A DNA stretch of 53,315 bases from CAZGSN01 sp964371655 (GCA_964371655.1 CAYJOD010000038.1:1-53315), one strand, 5' to 3'; numbered from the stretch's first letter, positions 7,809 to 16,756 are shown. Notes: generated by a model from the letters alone, not told the origin. Made by a program: numbers and translations.

Positions 7809-8562
7809 GCGAACGGTGATCAATTAACTAGTGTAGTGAGTCGCAAGTGCGCGACGAAAACGGAGCCCCGAGGAATCGCCCTCACCCCGGCCCACTCCCA
7901 GAGAGAGAGGGAGGAAGACCAGCTCCCCTCTCCCTCTGAGACTGTCGATTATCTCCGCAGCAGGCCGTCGCTCGAAGAATGGAAAACAGGAAACCGCAAA
8001 CCGAAAATGGAAAACCGGCCTTTCTCCGTAAGCATAGCCCAGTTTCCGGTTTCCGGTTTTTCGTTTCCTGTTTTCCATTCGGATTTATCGACAGCCTCCT
8101 CTGGGAGAGGGTTAGGGTGAGGGCGCTTCGGTTGGTACAAACCGTTTCTTCGGCGAACATCTGACTCAGAAGACTGGAGCAGGTACGTGCTGACCCGCGT
8201 CGCAACCGCGAGCCCGATAGCAGTGTTCGGGAGCCGTGCCTTACTCAATGGTACTGTGGGCGAGGAGATGCCTTCAACCGTACGGCGATGGCAACGTGTT
8301 TCCCACGAATCTCACTTTGTACCGCAAGAACGGGAATGTCGTTCTCTGCGAACGCATGGCTCGCCGAGCACACCGCCGCTCGGCGTTGCGGCACGCGCGT
8401 TGCTTTGCTGACGACAACAGTGTCAGCGATGGAAGGCTCGATTCTCAGCAAGCAAACGGAATTGGAGTGCAGGTGTGCGCCGGCGCAAACCAATGGAAAT
8501 GGTCAACACTTTGACAGCACCGTCACCCGGGCAACCGCGGTGAGCGGTCAAAAGGAGGACTC
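7809..8562. other. Gap between the LLM gene and cytochrome c
   Basis: The left part contains copy 2 of the 245-bp element (7879-8123). From 8124 to about 8548 no gene is supported on either strand; an 82-codon reverse-strand frame at 8245-8493 has no ribosome-binding site or recognisable domain. A strong AAAGGAGG ribosome-binding site at about 8550-8557 serves the cytochrome gene. Confidence 0.55.
7879..8123. repeat. 245-bp inverted-repeat element, copy 2 (inverted)
   Basis: This is the same 245-bp element as 3859-4103, in reverse orientation and of identical length. It has CCCTCACC at one end and GGGTTAGGGTGAGGG at the other. Internal heptad arrays are at 7981-8015 (GGAAAAC, AGGAAAC, CGCAAAC words) and 8042-8076 (GTTTCCG/GTTTTCC words). 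The shared spacer includes a TCGATAAATCC-like stretch next to one terminus. The two copies lie 3.8 kb apart and could recombine to invert the segment between them. Confidence 0.8.
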
Positions 8563-8883
8563 ATGAGATTCCGTATTCTGGTCGTGACCACCGCCCTTGT
8601 CGGCCTTGCAGGTTTCAGCGTCGCGCGTGCTGCCGACGGAGCCGCCGTCTATAAGGCCCAGTGCGCTAAGTGCCACGGCGACACCGGTCTTGCCGACTCG
8701 CCCGCCGGTAAAGCCATGAAGGCGACCGCGATTAAGGGCGATGCTAAGATCGCCGCGATGGCCGACGCGGACTTGGTTGCCAAGATCAAAGAAAACAAGA
8801 AGCACGCACCGCTCAAGTCGTTGTCTGCCGATGACCTCGCCGCGGCAGCGACGTTCGCGAAAGGCCTCGCCGCCGGCAAGTAA
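8563..8883 (+). CDS. Small periplasmic cytochrome c (class I)
   Basis: A 106-residue protein: signal peptide at 1-23 (cleavage near ARA-AD), then one haem-binding CAKCH at residues 34-38. The candidate distal Met ligands are M52 and M66. Length and layout match short mono-haem c-type cytochromes that shuttle electrons in the periplasm. The ribosome-binding site AAAGGAGG is optimal. A strong terminator follows, so it is transcribed apart from cydAB, although it lies just upstream. Bd oxidases take electrons from quinol, so a direct link to CydAB is not expected. Confidence 0.93.
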   Translation: MRFRILVVTTALVGLAGFSVARAADGAAVYKAQCAKCHGDTGLADSPAGKAMKATAIKGDAKIAAMADADLVAKIKENKKHAPLKSLSADDLAAAATFAKGLAAGK

Positions 8884-8915
8884 GCCCTCGGCACTCAGGA
8901 ACCGGCGCCCTCAAG

Positions 8916-8953
8916 GAAGATCGCCGCGGTCGCGCGGCGATCTTCTCTGTTTT
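8916..8953 (+). terminator. Rho-independent terminator after the cytochrome c gene
   Basis: A perfect 13-base stem (GAAGATCGCCGCG against CGCGGCGATCTTC) with a four-base loop, followed by TCTGTTTT. It lies 33 bases after the stop codon. The stem and T-rich tail make this the clearest intrinsic terminator in the window. Confidence 0.85.
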
Positions 8954-9201
8954 CCGGCAGCAGGGAAGGAGCGAGGAGATGGTGTGTCCAGGCTGGCTGG
9001 ACGTTGTCGCAGGACCGATCGGAAAGGGCGCACGCCATGCGCCCCTACGTGGTTGGGTCTTGCTCGTAGGGGCGCGCGGCGGCGCGCCCGGCCAGCTTCA
9101 AGACAACCCCCACGCCGTCCATCTCCGTTTGCTTTGCCACCCGGGCTGACTACCGAACAATCCAGTCTGGGCTGGACCCGACGAACGAGGTTCACGCTGC
9201 A
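8954..9201. other. Leader region of cydAB with a palindromic repeat
   Basis: No gene is seen. An inverted repeat spans about 9026-9089: GGGCGCACGCCATGCGCCCC and a CGTAGGGGCGCGCGGCGGCG-type second half, each also internally palindromic. This resembles the common intergenic REP-type repeat built on CGTAGGGGCGC. Only a weak ribosome-binding site (GAGG) precedes cydA. Confidence 0.5.
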
Positions 9202-10563
9202 ATGACGAACGCGCTACTGCTCTCGCGCCTTCAGTTCGCTCTGACGTCGGGGTTTCACTACATCTTCCCGCCGCTGAGCATTGGCTTGGGGCTGATCCTG
9301 GTGATCATCGAGTCGATCTGGCTGGTGACGCGCAAGCCTGTGTATCACCAGATGGCGCGCTTCTGGACCCGGGTCTTTGCGCTCACGTTCTCTATCGGCG
9401 TCGCTTCGGGTGTGGTGCTGGAGTTCGAGTTCGGCACCAATTGGTCGGTCTTCTCCCGCTATGTGGGCGACATTTTCGGCAGCGCCCTGGCGGCGGAAGG
9501 GATCTTCGCGTTCTTCCTCGAGTCGGGGTTCCTCGCGATCCTGCTGTTCGGCTGGGACCGGGTCGGGCCGAAGGTCCACTTTCTAGCGACCTGCATGGTC
9601 TGCTTCGGCGCGCACTTCAGCGCCGTATGGATCGTGGTGGCCAACTCGTGGCAGCAGACTCCGGCCGGCTTTCACATCGTGACCGAGGGGGTGCGCCAAC
9701 GCGCGGAGATCACCGATTTCTGGGCCATGGTGTTCAACCCATCGGCGGTGGAACGCCTCAGTCATGTCCTGTGCGGCGCCTGGCAAGCGGGGGCGTTTCT
9801 GGTGATGAGCGTGAGTGCGTTCTATCTCTTGCGCAAGCGGCATCTCGATTTTGCCGGCGCGTCGCTGAAGGTGGCGCTGGTCGTCGCGCTGATCGCCTCG
9901 TCATTGCAACTCGTCAGCGGCCACAGCAGCGCCGCCGGGGTGGCGGTGAACCAACCGGCCAAGCTCGCCGCCTTCGAGGGTCTCTATGAAACGCGGTCGC
10001 ACGCTCCGATGTATCTCTTCGGTTGGGTCGACCAGCGTCAGCATGAGGTGCGATTTGGCGTGGCCCTGCCCGGCATGCTGAGCTGGCTCGTGCATGGCGA
10101 CGCGAGCCAGCCGGTCACCGGTCTCGACGCCTACACACCGGCCGATCGCCCGCCGGTGAACATCATCTTTCAATCTTACCACGCGATGGTGATGGTCGGG
10201 CTCGGACTCCTGGCGTTGAGCCTCGTCGCTGCGTTCTACTGGTGGCGCGGGCGACTGCTCGAAACGCGCTGGCTGCAGTGGCTCCTGGTGTTTGCGGTGA
10301 TGGGTCCGCAGCTGGCCAACCAGCTCGGATGGCTGTCCGCCGAGGTCGGCCGTCAGCCGTGGACCGTGTACGGGTTGCTGCGCACGGCGGACGCAGTATC
10401 TCCGGTATTGCGGCCGGCGACGGCGATGACCGGTCTGCTGCTCTTCGGGCTCATCTATCTGCTTCTGCTCGTTGTCTTCGTCTACTTGCTGAACGACAAG
10501 ATCCAGCACGGTCCGGACGCCACCGATCTCGTGCCGCGCACGCGACGCGCGCTGAGCGTGTGA
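9202..10563 (+). CDS. cydA: Cytochrome bd ubiquinol oxidase subunit I
   Basis: CydA carries the quinol site and haems b558, b595 and d of the high-affinity terminal oxidase in the inner membrane. The 453-residue product has the axial-ligand His of the N-terminal FHYIFPP motif (H19) and the diagnostic GRQPW motif at about residues 383-387, within nine or so hydrophobic helices. The quinol-loop region is short, as in the compact bd subclass rather than the long-loop E. coli type. cydB starts 7 bases downstream, so the two genes form an operon. Expected role: respiration at low oxygen or under oxidative and nitrosative stress. Confidence 0.97.
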   Translation: MTNALLLSRLQFALTSGFHYIFPPLSIGLGLILVIIESIWLVTRKPVYHQMARFWTRVFALTFSIGVASGVVLEFEFGTNWSVFSRYVGDIFGSALAAEGIFAFFLESGFLAILLFGWDRVGPKVHFLATCMVCFGAHFSAVWIVVANSWQQTPAGFHIVTEGVRQRAEITDFWAMVFNPSAVERLSHVLCGAWQAGAFLVMSVSAFYLLRKRHLDFAGASLKVALVVALIASSLQLVSGHSSAAGVAVNQPAKLAAFEGLYETRSHAPMYLFGWVDQRQHEVRFGVALPGMLSWLVHGDASQPVTGLDAYTPADRPPVNIIFQSYHAMVMVGLGLLALSLVAAFYWWRGRLLETRWLQWLLVFAVMGPQLANQLGWLSAEVGRQPWTVYGLLRTADAVSPVLRPATAMTGLLLFGLIYLLLLVVFVYLLNDKIQHGPDATDLVPRTRRALSV

Positions 10564-10570
10564 GGTCTCC

Positions 10571-11602
10571 ATGGACTTGCCTGACGTCAACCTCAACGTG
10601 GTCTGGTTCATACTCGTCGGCGTACTGTTCACCGGCTACGTCATCCTCGATGGCTTCGATCTGGGCATGGGCGCTTTACATTTGTTTACCAAGACCGACG
10701 AGGATCGGCGCATCGTCCTGAATGCGATCGGTCCGGTGTGGGACGGGAACGAGGTGTGGCTGGTCACCGGCGGCGGGGCGCTGTTTGCGGCGTTCCCGGA
10801 GGTCTATGCGACGGTCTTTTCGGGTTTCAATCTCGCCTTCCTCCTGTTGTTGCTGGCGCTGATCTTTCGTGGTGTGGCCATCGAGTTTCGCAGCAAGCGG
10901 CCGATGCGCTGGTGGCGGCAGATGTGGGACGTCGGTTTCGCCGTAGGAAGCGTGGGATCGAGTTTTCTCATCGGAGTGGCGATGGGAAACATCGCCTTCG
11001 GTATCCCGCTCGATGTCGGCCACGAGTTTGCCGGATCGTTTTTCGACTTGCTGCGACCGTATCCCATGCTGATGGGAGTGACGACCGTGGCGCTATTTAC
11101 GATGCACGGCGCGATTTACGGGGTGTTGAAGACCGAGGGTGCGCTGCAGCGGAAGTTCAGCGTTTGGACCCAGAACGGCATCATCGCTTTTGTGCTCTGT
11201 TACGCGACGACGACGATGGCCACCCTCCTGTACATTCCGCACATGACCGCATCCCTCCGCGCCCACCCGTGGTTGTTCAGTCTCGCCGTGGTGATCATGT
11301 TCGCCATCGCCAACGTCCCGCGCGAGATCCACGCCGGCCGCCCGTTTCGTGCCTTCCTGTCGTCGTGCGCCTCCATGACCGGCCTGATGATGCTGTTCGG
11401 ATTGGGCATGTTCCCCAACCTCGTCGTCAGCAATCCGCTGCCGCAGAACAGCCTCGACATTTACAACGGCGCGTCGTCGCAGAAGACCCTCGGAATCATG
11501 CTGACGATCGCCGTGATCGGAGTTCCGATGGTGCTGGCGTACACCTCGAGCATCTACTGGGTATTCCGCGGCAAGGTGCGCCTGGACGAGAGCAGCTACT
11601 GA
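10571..11602 (+). CDS. cydB: Cytochrome bd ubiquinol oxidase subunit II
   Basis: CydB is the structural partner of CydA in the bd oxidase. The 343-residue protein starts with the family signature GYVILDGFDLGMGAL and continues with GPVWDGNEVWLVTGGGALFAAFP. About eight hydrophobic helices follow. It is translated 7 bases after cydA, with GAGG just before the ATG. No small CydX-like frame or cydDC transporter follows; instead a repeat and a convergent gene occur. Confidence 0.97.
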   Translation: MDLPDVNLNVVWFILVGVLFTGYVILDGFDLGMGALHLFTKTDEDRRIVLNAIGPVWDGNEVWLVTGGGALFAAFPEVYATVFSGFNLAFLLLLLALIFRGVAIEFRSKRPMRWWRQMWDVGFAVGSVGSSFLIGVAMGNIAFGIPLDVGHEFAGSFFDLLRPYPMLMGVTTVALFTMHGAIYGVLKTEGALQRKFSVWTQNGIIAFVLCYATTTMATLLYIPHMTASLRAHPWLFSLAVVIMFAIANVPREIHAGRPFRAFLSSCASMTGLMMLFGLGMFPNLVVSNPLPQNSLDIYNGASSQKTLGIMLTIAVIGVPMVLAYTSSIYWVFRGKVRLDESSY

Positions 11603-11663
11603 TCCGCAAGTGTTCCAATTCTTGTCGCCCCGCGAAGGGTTCCGAGTTGCCACTGCAAGGCAA

Positions 11664-11777
11664 GCTCCCCTCTCCCGCATTACGTGCGGGAGAGGGTTAG
11701 GGTGAGGGAACCGAGGTGGCGGGGATGAGCGCGGCGTCGAGGAACGGGTGGATCCCTCACCCCCGCCCTCTCCCGCG
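11664..11777. repeat. Divergent copies of the CCCTCACC/GGTGAGGG terminal motif
   Basis: At 11664-11708 a CTCCCCTCTCCCGC half pairs with GCGGGAGAGGGTTAGGGTGAGGG, giving a hairpin of about 14 bp. At 11754-11777 a second end, CCCTCACCCCCGCCCTCTCC, points the other way. These are the ends of the 245-bp element without its heptad centre. They sit between the convergent ends of cydB and the NnrU-like gene, where a bidirectional terminator role is plausible. Confidence 0.65.
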
Positions 11778-11782
11778 TTCAT

Positions 11783-12442
11783 TCAGAACAGCGCCGCGTG
11801 AAACCAGCGAATCACCACGGTCACGATGATGCCGACAGCGATCTTGGCGATTCCGATCTCGCCAAGACCCTGCCAGGCCCCCGGCTTGGTGAACGGCAGA
11901 AACGGCGTCGCCGCGACGAGCTCACGGTACCCGGGTGTGCCGGTCGCAATCTTGCGTTGATCTTGGTGCCGGCAGCCAACGACGGCAAACACAGGGAGAC
12001 CGGCAAAGAAGGCTAGGTCCGACGCGAATCCGTTCGGGATCATATGCAACAGGCCGAGTAGGCCGAAGCCCATGAACAGCGGATGGCGGGTGAGGCGCAG
12101 CACGCCGCGAACCTCCGCTTTGCCGCCGAGCAGCGAGCCCGGGCTGGGTTGGAGGATGCCGTTCACGGCCAGAGTGAGGGCGGCCCCAACGAAGACATAG
12201 AAGACCCAGCGTGCCACCGCTCCGAGCCCAATCGACCACAGCAGCGGCCCGCTATGCTTGTTGGCCAGGTAGACCTGAACCAGCGGCACGAACAACGCCA
12301 GCGCAATCACCGAGTACAACGCGAGGAATGCCGATGTGCCGATCCGATCCACGATCAACGTCCGCACGCGAACATCCGACAAAACCATGTGCGTGGCCGC
12401 AAACGCGAGCCAAAGCAAAACGATGACTGCCGTTGCTCCCAT
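11783..12442 (-). CDS. NnrU-like integral membrane protein
   Basis: A 219-residue protein of six to seven hydrophobic helices. The LTRHPLFMGFGLLGLLHM segment near residue 115-132 is typical of the NnrU / isoprenylcysteine-methyltransferase-like superfamily, followed by a PGYRELVAATPFLPF motif. NnrU is named from denitrification clusters, but its biochemical function is not settled. The gene faces cydAB convergently. The ATG is preceded by GGAGG at a 7-base spacing. Family placement is fairly sure; role unknown. Confidence 0.85.
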   Translation of the reverse strand: MGATAVIVLLWLAFAATHMVLSDVRVRTLIVDRIGTSAFLALYSVIALALFVPLVQVYLANKHSGPLLWSIGLGAVARWVFYVFVGAALTLAVNGILQPSPGSLLGGKAEVRGVLRLTRHPLFMGFGLLGLLHMIPNGFASDLAFFAGLPVFAVVGCRHQDQRKIATGTPGYRELVAATPFLPFTKPGAWQGLGEIGIAKIAVGIIVTVVIRWFHAALF

Positions 12443-12687
12443 GTTTCAACCTCCGCAGCCGGGTTCGTATCGCAGTCCAGCGCGGAAAGCAGCAGGGTGG
12501 GGAGGAGATGGACGGTTGAGCTGACTACGCCCATCATTCGTCACCTTCTCCTGCATCGGCTTGACATTGGTGACTGTGTTCTCGTCCACGGCGCGCGTTG
12601 TGGGGTGTCGGGGGAGGGGGGGGGGGCGATGGTCATTCTGGGGTTGTCTTCAGTATACACGCGGCCGTGCAACCAAGGAGCAAGGTG
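12443..12687. other. Divergent promoter region with a poly-G run
   Basis: The gap lies between the divergent NnrU-like and TPR genes and must hold promoters for both. It contains a run of five G, one A and eleven G at about 12610-12626, some 60 bases before the TPR gene. AAGGAG at 12675-12680 is the ribosome-binding site for that gene. Confidence 0.5.
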
Positions 12688-13491
12688 GTGTTGATCGCGA
12701 TGCGCCGCCTCGGTTATGCGGTCTTCTTCATTGTCTTGGTCGGACTCTCGGCCATGTTCGGCTTGCGGCTGTACGACAACCAGGACCGCGCGCTGCCCAG
12801 GGTAGATGCGCCGCCGGAGATCAAGGGGCTGTCGTGCGAAGACGGGATCAGCCGCGCCCGCGACCTCACCAAGAACGACACCCTCGAATCGGCGCGGCTC
12901 GCTTATCTGTGGCTGATTGCCAGCTGCGAAGGCTCGTCGATTCTGCCCGACGCGCTGATCGAGGCCGGCTCGCTCTCCGGATATCTGCTGCACCGGCCCG
13001 CCGAAGCGCGTCAGGTGTACAAACAGTTTCTGCTCCGCTTTCCGACGCATCCCCAAGCTGACGATGCCACCTATCACCTCGCCAAGCTCGATATCGATGC
13101 CGGCGACTATCCTTCTGCCGTCGCCCATCTCACCTTGCTTGCGCAGGACTACCCGCAAAGCACGCATCATGAGAGCGCCCAGTTCCTCGTGGCCAAGGCC
13201 TCCGAGATGTTGGCGGCCGACCGAAGCTCGTTGTGGACCGTCGTGGGCCAGCTACGCAAGATGGTGCCGAACAACATCTTGTCGCTCCTGGCAGTGTTGG
13301 CGGCGGTTGGACCCGCGGCCCTGCAAATCTTCGAAAAAGCTGGTGACTCCGGCAGCAATCGAAGACGACTCGTGCCGGTACTCATCCTCGTCCTGACCCT
13401 GCTCAACTACTTCGTCAATAACTTCCAAAGCGACCGGCAGAACAAGCGGTTGATGGCGAAGCTCGATCGGCTCGCCGTGACCAAGAACTAG
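12688..13491 (+). CDS. TPR-containing inner-membrane protein
   Basis: About 267 residues from a GTG at 12688, chosen because AAGGAG ends seven bases upstream; an in-frame ATG at 12700 is possible. It has a hydrophobic N-terminus (residues ~7-26) and a soluble region with repeated helix pairs of TPR or YbgF type (RPAEARQVYKQFLLRFPTHP, then GDYPSAVAHLTLLAQDYPQS). Two hydrophobic segments sit near residues 195-210 and 225-245. The TPRs would face the periplasm. It heads the long co-directional envelope locus. Tandem TPRs of this kind often bind partner subunits in envelope assembly; the partner is unknown. Confidence 0.75.
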   Translation: MLIAMRRLGYAVFFIVLVGLSAMFGLRLYDNQDRALPRVDAPPEIKGLSCEDGISRARDLTKNDTLESARLAYLWLIASCEGSSILPDALIEAGSLSGYLLHRPAEARQVYKQFLLRFPTHPQADDATYHLAKLDIDAGDYPSAVAHLTLLAQDYPQSTHHESAQFLVAKASEMLAADRSSLWTVVGQLRKMVPNNILSLLAVLAAVGPAALQIFEKAGDSGSNRRRLVPVLILVLTLLNYFVNNFQSDRQNKRLMAKLDRLAVTKN

Positions 13492-13529
13492 GTTGCGCAT
13501 GGCGCCCGGGAGATAGGAGCCTCGTCAAG

Positions 13530-14735
13530 ATGATCCGCACCGCAAGTCTTTCTCGGCCGCTTGTTACTCTCGGGCTTGCAATCCTGGTTGGCAGTGGCTG
13601 CGCCCATCGCGCGCAGGATTGTCGCGAGCCGGTCGACAATACAGACCGGTTGTATGTGAACGCGATGGAGAGCATTGATCGCGATCGCCTTGAAGACGCC
13701 GAGGCTGGGCTCAACCGCGCCCTCCATTGCACGCCTGACTTTCACGTAGCGCTGTCGGCGCGTGCCCTGGTGGCGGCTCGGCGCAGCCAGACGGCCGCCG
13801 ACGCGGTGCAGCGTCAGGCCTATGAGACGACGGCACATGCCGATCTCGACGCGGGCAGCCGCGGCTTGCGGAGTCCAGAGGAGCGCTTCATTCACGGCGT
13901 AACTGCAATCCGAACCCTCACGGCTCTGCGCGATGCGCGTTGGCTGGAGCACGCAATCCAGGTGTATGAGATGACGCGGGCGCTGTCTGTCCAAGAATCC
14001 AACCTACCGTACTACGCCGAACGGGAAGCGTTGCCGTACTTCATGGGCGAAGCCTTTGTGGCTAGCGGCGAATATGAGAAGGCGCGCCTCCTCTATGCCG
14101 AGGTGTTTCAACGTCATGGCGTCGGCCGCTGGAACGGCAAGGCCGAAGCGGCCTGGCAGCGCACCGACAAGATCATTCGCGCCACCGCTGGCATCATTCC
14201 GCAAGGGATTGGCCGCCACATCGCGGCGCAACCGTCGGTGACGCGCGCGCAGATGGCGGCGTTGCTCGTAGAGGACGTGGGCTTGGGCAGGTTGCTTGCG
14301 GAGCCGCCGACGGCTGACGCTGCAGCGCCCTATGTTCCCGCTGACATTGCCAATGAACCGTACCGCCAGCAGATCGTAACCGTGCTGCGCTGGCATTTGC
14401 GCGGTATCGAGCCAGTCTATGACACGACGGCGCAAGCGTACGTCTTTCACCCCGACGCACCGGTCAACCGCAAGGAGCTGGCAATTGCTCTCGAGGACAT
14501 CGTCATTCGTCTCGACGCTGATCCGAGCCTCGCGCGTGCGTTCATGGGCCACGATAAATCGTTGTTCAGCGACGTCGCTCCGACTGCGGCCTGGTACAAC
14601 GCCTGTGCCACGGCCGTATCGCGTGGTCTCATGGAGAGCGATCTGCAGGGAGCATTTCGCCCCGACGCCAGCGTCGAAGGCGCCGACGCGCTGCTGGCGG
14701 CGCGGGTGCTGCGACAGAAGATGATTCACCAATAA
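13530..14735 (+). CDS. Lipoprotein with TPR-like helices and C-terminal SLH-type domains
   Basis: A 401-residue protein with a lipobox LVGSGC (lipidated C24). Residues ~35-225 are helical, TPR-like. From ~234 on, three segments resemble S-layer-homology motifs: SVTRAQMAALLVEDVG, VNRKELAIALEDIV, and FSDVAPTAAWYNACATAVSRGLM followed by FRPDASVEGADALL. The last one has the typical SLH F.DV....W....I...G....F.P...V.R order. SLH domains usually bind wall or outer-membrane-linked polymers, so finding them on a lipoprotein suggests a bridge between lipid anchor and wall. Lies 38 bases after the previous gene and 18 before the next, so probably one operon. Confidence 0.75.
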   Translation: MIRTASLSRPLVTLGLAILVGSGCAHRAQDCREPVDNTDRLYVNAMESIDRDRLEDAEAGLNRALHCTPDFHVALSARALVAARRSQTAADAVQRQAYETTAHADLDAGSRGLRSPEERFIHGVTAIRTLTALRDARWLEHAIQVYEMTRALSVQESNLPYYAEREALPYFMGEAFVASGEYEKARLLYAEVFQRHGVGRWNGKAEAAWQRTDKIIRATAGIIPQGIGRHIAAQPSVTRAQMAALLVEDVGLGRLLAEPPTADAAAPYVPADIANEPYRQQIVTVLRWHLRGIEPVYDTTAQAYVFHPDAPVNRKELAIALEDIVIRLDADPSLARAFMGHDKSLFSDVAPTAAWYNACATAVSRGLMESDLQGAFRPDASVEGADALLAARVLRQKMIHQ

Positions 14736-14753
14736 GCGAGAGGAGTCGATGCC

Positions 14754-15623
14754 ATGAAGAACAGGTGGACAGTGCTCGTTGCCGCCTTCGGCTTTCTGAC
14801 CCTAGTTGGAAGCGGACAATCGGAGGAGAACAGCTCCCCGCCAAGAGAGGTTGGCGCCGACGAAATGTTCACAGAGCGGGTACTCGTGGTTAAGGGCGAA
14901 GGGCTCGCTCCTTCCGATCGCCCATTGTCAGGTGGGCAACGGCGCCTCATGGCCAAGGAAGCCGCCAAAGTGGTCGCCTTCAAGAATCTGGCCGAGGTAT
15001 TGAGTGGCGTTCGCATCTCAGGTGAAACCTACGTAAAGAACATTGAACTGGCGAACAGTGAAATTCGAGCCGATGTCCAGGGAATGGTTCGCGGTGCACA
15101 TGTCGTACACGAGGCGTACGACGCGGCCGAAGGTTCGGCGGCGATTTACTTGCGCGTTAATCTAGACGGGCCGAACGGCATTGCGACAAGTCTCTTGCCT
15201 GCGATTCTTGAACGAAAGCAGGTCGACCTACCCAAGGCGCCGGTCTACAAGCCTGCTGCCGCCGCACCACCGGCCCAATTACCGGAACCAGCGGATTCTT
15301 TGATTGTCGACGCTACCGGGAAGAATTTTCGGCCTGCGTTGTTCAACCGCATCCTTGCCGCCAACGGCAGCGTGCTCTTCGAACCGAGCAAGGTCGCGCC
15401 CGGAATTCTAACCAAGAAGGGCTGCGGCGATTACACCAGCGACATCGGTAAAGCCAAAGCGATCCTGGCCGATCACGGGGCGAAGAACCCATTGATCATC
15501 ACCGTCGCAAGCGTACAGCGTTCGACCGATGCTCAAGTCGCGGAGACCGACGCCGCAGCGATCTTTACGGCGAATCAGAAGACGAATTTTCTCGAAGGTG
15601 CCAAGGTTGTCTTCGTGCTTTAG
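14754..15623 (+). CDS. Periplasmic protein with LPP20/FlgT_N-like domain
   Basis: A 289-residue protein with an N-terminal signal sequence (1-~23) and no lipobox Cys. Residues ~60-140 read AKEAAKVVAFKNLAEVLSGV followed by Y.KN and V.G.V, the pattern of the LPP20/FlgT_N-like fold that recurs three more times in this locus. The C-terminal half (residues ~180-289) is a second alpha/beta domain beginning LIVDATG, with a paired GCGDY motif. GAGAGGAG precedes the ATG. Function is unknown; relatives act in outer-membrane or flagellar T-ring assembly. Confidence 0.7.
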   Translation: MKNRWTVLVAAFGFLTLVGSGQSEENSSPPREVGADEMFTERVLVVKGEGLAPSDRPLSGGQRRLMAKEAAKVVAFKNLAEVLSGVRISGETYVKNIELANSEIRADVQGMVRGAHVVHEAYDAAEGSAAIYLRVNLDGPNGIATSLLPAILERKQVDLPKAPVYKPAAAAPPAQLPEPADSLIVDATGKNFRPALFNRILAANGSVLFEPSKVAPGILTKKGCGDYTSDIGKAKAILADHGAKNPLIITVASVQRSTDAQVAETDAAAIFTANQKTNFLEGAKVVFVL

Positions 15624-15646
15624 CGGCCTTGCGCAAGGGGGAAACG

Positions 15647-16756
15647 ATGCGATCGAGCCTACGAAGAATGCTTGCGACGTTGGCGACCGTGGTTGCTCTA
15701 GCGGCGCCGGCGCGCGGCGGATTGACGACGGTTGAGACGACGGGCGAAGCTGCCATTCTCCACGATGACGTTCCGTCGGCGCGTTTGGAAGCAATCGCGC
15801 GGGCACGCTGGCAGGCCGTCGAGCAGGTCGCCGGTGTTGAGGTGCGGTCGTCCAGCTTCGTAAACAACTTCGTTCTGCTGGACGATGCGATCATCAAGCG
15901 GGCCAATGGCGTCATCACCGACTCGCAAGTCATCTCCGGATCGCCCGACGGCGACATTTACAAGGTGCGCGTGCGGGCCACGGTGGGCCCGGCGCCGGCG
16001 CGCGAGGCCATGGCACAGATCGCCCGCAACCGGGCGATTGCCGTTTACCTTCCGGCGCGCTTTCCCAATGGCTCGGTTCGCGACAGCCATGCGCTCACCG
16101 AGCAGCTCATCCGGCGGCTCACACATGATGGCTACGAGGTTGTCGATCTCGCCGATCGGAAGTGGGGCGTTTCGGCAAAGCAGCTCGACGAAGCTCTGCA
16201 GCGCGACGACTACACCAGTATGCGCTCGGTTCTCTATCGCTATCTGACCAACGTTGTCCTTGTTGGTACCGTAGAATTCGTCCTCGGCACGCACACGCCG
16301 TTCGAGATCGTGACCGCGCGCGTCGACTATCGCCTGGTCGGGGGCGATGAAAATGGCCTACGCCGAGTTCTGGCAAGCGGGCATGAAAGCGGTAAGGGTG
16401 GCGGCACGAACCCCACGCAAGCCCTGCAGCGAGCGATCGAGGAGTTGGCGAAGCCCGACCGGGACTCTGCCGCCAGCAAGATCTTCGATGACATACAGCG
16501 TAACGTGAAGGCTCGCGCCGGTCGCGTACGGATTGCGGTCGACGGCGTCGACTCGCTCGGCGCCGATCAAAACGTGCGAGAAGCCCTGCGAGCAGTTGCC
16601 TGGGTCGCGAGCGTCGAGAGCTCGCACATGGGCGAGTATGTCGTCGAGTATCCGGAACGGCCGCTCTACCTTGCCGCCAGTCTCGATCACAAACGCGGCT
16701 TCCGCGTGAAGGATTTCACCCCGTCATCGGTAAGCATGCGCTATGAGGCACCGTAG
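15647..16756 (+). CDS. FlgT_N-like periplasmic protein
   Basis: A 369-residue protein starting at the ATG at 15647, which has AAGGGGG five bases upstream. It has a signal peptide (1-~24). Residues ~45-120 carry the FlgT_N-like core: ARLEAIARARWQAVEQVAGV, then S.SFV.N, a D-rich turn and GVI.D..VIS. This is the pattern of flagellar assembly protein T, which builds the outer-membrane H/T ring, but no flagellar gene is nearby. A C-terminal region (~285-369) forms a separate small alpha/beta domain. The next gene overlaps by 14 bases, which indicates translational coupling with the SpoIID protein. Confidence 0.75.
   Translation: MRSSLRRMLATLATVVALAAPARGGLTTVETTGEAAILHDDVPSARLEAIARARWQAVEQVAGVEVRSSSFVNNFVLLDDAIIKRANGVITDSQVISGSPDGDIYKVRVRATVGPAPAREAMAQIARNRAIAVYLPARFPNGSVRDSHALTEQLIRRLTHDGYEVVDLADRKWGVSAKQLDEALQRDDYTSMRSVLYRYLTNVVLVGTVEFVLGTHTPFEIVTARVDYRLVGGDENGLRRVLASGHESGKGGGTNPTQALQRAIEELAKPDRDSAASKIFDDIQRNVKARAGRVRIAVDGVDSLGADQNVREALRAVAWVASVESSHMGEYVVEYPERPLYLAASLDHKRGFRVKDFTPSSVSMRYEAP

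Noticed and set aside
8245..8493. Reverse-strand 82-codon frame in the gap before cytochrome c
   Set aside because: No ribosome-binding site, no domain, and it lies in a stretch with no coding signature.
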